In this document: one piece after another, positions 63,124 to 64,000 of the stretch
Layout: every line of letters starts with the position of its first letter
Numbering within the stretch: the stretch's first letter is position 1
Source of the DNA: UBA6772 sp965183875
Lineage (GTDB): Bacteria; Bacteroidota; Bacteroidia; Flavobacteriales; UBA7430
Assembly: GCA_965183875.1 (NCBI GenBank)
Contig: CBCYMK010000028.1
Coordinates: forward strand, 1-64,000
Length of the DNA stretch: 64,000 nt
Reading direction: 5' to 3'
Position numbers and translations under genes: made by a program
Notes under the pieces: model-generated
Databases searched by the model: none
The model's input: only the letters and a program-made list of their open reading frames with translations
Told to the model about the DNA's origin: nothing

Positions 63124-64000
63124 ATGAGAACTTTATTTAAAGTACTTCTTCTGTCTTTTTTTTTAGTTGTTATTCCAAAAACAACTGCCCAGAATAATAC
63201 CTTGAGTTTTGATGGGATAGACGATATTGTAAGCCTAGGCGATAATAATATCCTACAAGTATCCGGAAATACATTGTCTATTTCTGCTTGGATAAAAGCA
63301 GAATCTTTCGCAGCTAATCTATGGCAGAATACTGTTATAGACAACCACTTTACTTTGGATGGTTATGTACTGCGTGTAGGTGGCAATGGTGTAGTTGACT
63401 TTGTTATAGGAGATGGAACTTGGCATTCTGTAACTAGCGATGATTATGCTATACAAACTAATATATGGTATCATCTAGTTGCTTTGTATGACGGGACTAC
63501 TCAAAAAATATATGTGAATGGAGTGCTTGTAGCAAGTGTTACAGCAACTTTTACTTTTTTGCCAGGCACACATGTCACTACTATTGGTGGGGCTTCACTT
63601 CTTGAAAACCGTTTTTTCGATGGGCAAATAGATGAGGTAGCTATTTGGGATACCGCATTGTCTAGTTCTGAAGTTACCACCTTATTTAATTCAGGTATTC
63701 CTGTGTCTGCTACCTCAGTTGGTTCAGGTTTGCTTGCTTACTACTCCATGAATAGTAACAGTGGTGCGGGGTCACTTTTAACAGATGATGAAAATACAGG
63801 AACCGATTACGACGGTACTATATATGGCGCTAGTTGGGTTGTAGGCGGTCCCGATGCTTTGGCACCAACGGCTGTGTTTTCTTCAGCTACAGATAATGTA
63901 GGTTCGGTAACCGGAGCTCTAAGTTCGGGCGATACTACAGACGATACTGCTTTAGTGCTTTCGGGAACTAACGAGTCAGCTTCTACCGTACAAGTGTACA
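63124..64000 (+). CDS. Secreted LamG-domain protein, 5' part (runs off window)
   Basis: The frame is open from the ATG at 63124 to the window end (292 complete codons). The signal peptide is MRTLFKVLLLSFFLVVIPKTTAQ. A LamG/concanavalin-like domain covers about residues 24-215: LSFDGIDDIVSLGDN, SISAWIKAESF, WYHLVALYDGTTQKIYVNG and FDGQIDEVAIWDTALS. The following segment (LAPTAVFSSATDN) starts a second, Ig-like domain. LamG domains bind glycans or proteins. A T9SS tail is expected beyond the window but is not seen. Confidence 0.88.
   Translation, partial: MRTLFKVLLLSFFLVVIPKTTAQNNTLSFDGIDDIVSLGDNNILQVSGNTLSISAWIKAESFAANLWQNTVIDNHFTLDGYVLRVGGNGVVDFVIGDGTWHSVTSDDYAIQTNIWYHLVALYDGTTQKIYVNGVLVASVTATFTFLPGTHVTTIGGASLLENRFFDGQIDEVAIWDTALSSSEVTTLFNSGIPVSATSVGSGLLAYYSMNSNSGAGSLLTDDENTGTDYDGTIYGASWVVGGPDALAPTAVFSSATDNVGSVTGALSSGDTTDDTALVLSGTNESASTVQVY

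Noticed and set aside
1..64000. tRNA, rRNA, prophage, insertion sequence or known riboswitch
   Set aside because: I read all spacers on both strands and found no cloverleaf with a GTTCGA-type arm, no transposase or integrase, and no recognisable cobalamin, SAM or thiamine riboswitch core.

Overview
The window looks like a chromosomal segment of an AT-rich member of the Bacteroidota, most likely order Flavobacteriales and close to the Crocinitomicaceae/Cryomorphaceae. The evidence is several type IX secretion (T9SS) cargo proteins with C-terminal sorting domains, a TonB-dependent receptor and a PorV/PorQ-family protein, the families DUF6427, DUF6341, DUF4286, DUF3098 and DUF2490, promoter boxes of the Bacteroidota type (TAnnTTTG) and very few Shine-Dalgarno sequences. 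The GC(T/N)DxxACNYN cysteine repeats are typical of Crocinitomicaceae surface proteins. I see no rRNA, tRNA, CRISPR array, transposase, integrase or prophage gene. Most of the window is ordinary core genome with a few accessory cassettes.

Layout. 1-7.7 kb: the end of a T9SS cargo gene, then a minus-strand run made of a beta-barrel, a YwqK-type lipoprotein, an SDR oxidoreductase, an aldehyde dehydrogenase, a VTC-type polyphosphate polymerase, the DUF4956 membrane protein, a DUF2490 outer-membrane protein and a T9SS cargo protein. 7.9-14.3 kb: yraN, purF, an M28 peptidase, gpsA and a MacB-type permease. 14.3-19.6 kb: repeat-rich spacer, then bioF-bioD-bioA and atpD-atpC. 19.7-23.4 kb: ribF, a small LRR protein, a phosphopantetheinyl transferase and ahcY. 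23.7-33.2 kb: a lipoprotein with a degenerate Rieske-like fold and a three-gene surface operon (TonB receptor, 1.3-kDa-residue-scale exported protein, PorV-like barrel) with its own promoter and terminator. 33.2-37.5 kb: greA, a HIT protein, ruvC, betB and a DppC-type permease. 37.6-44.7 kb: the block serS, lipoprotein, TPR protein, DUF4286, rsmA, mgtE and a D-2-hydroxyacid dehydrogenase. 44.8-47.8 kb: a ketosynthase, bioB and a beta-barrel. 47.9-54.8 kb: T9SS SGNH hydrolase, thioredoxin-like protein, uppP-DUF3098-ftsX, and DUF3108 with a barrel. 54.9-64 kb: a cytochrome/YceI/DUF5777 operon, a lamin-tail T9SS protein, an HPr-kinase-like/nucleotidyltransferase pair, DUF6427/DUF6341 and a LamG protein running off the end.

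How the genes work together. Biotin synthesis is split between bioFDA and a ketosynthase-bioB unit. The VTC, DUF4956 and DUF2490 genes overlap and look like one device for making and moving a phosphate polymer; this is my main candidate for an undescribed system. The HPr-kinase-like protein and the nucleotidyltransferase also overlap and form a second uncharacterised pair. Short dispersed repeats sit in nearly every long spacer. All functional calls come from reading motifs by eye; no database search was run.
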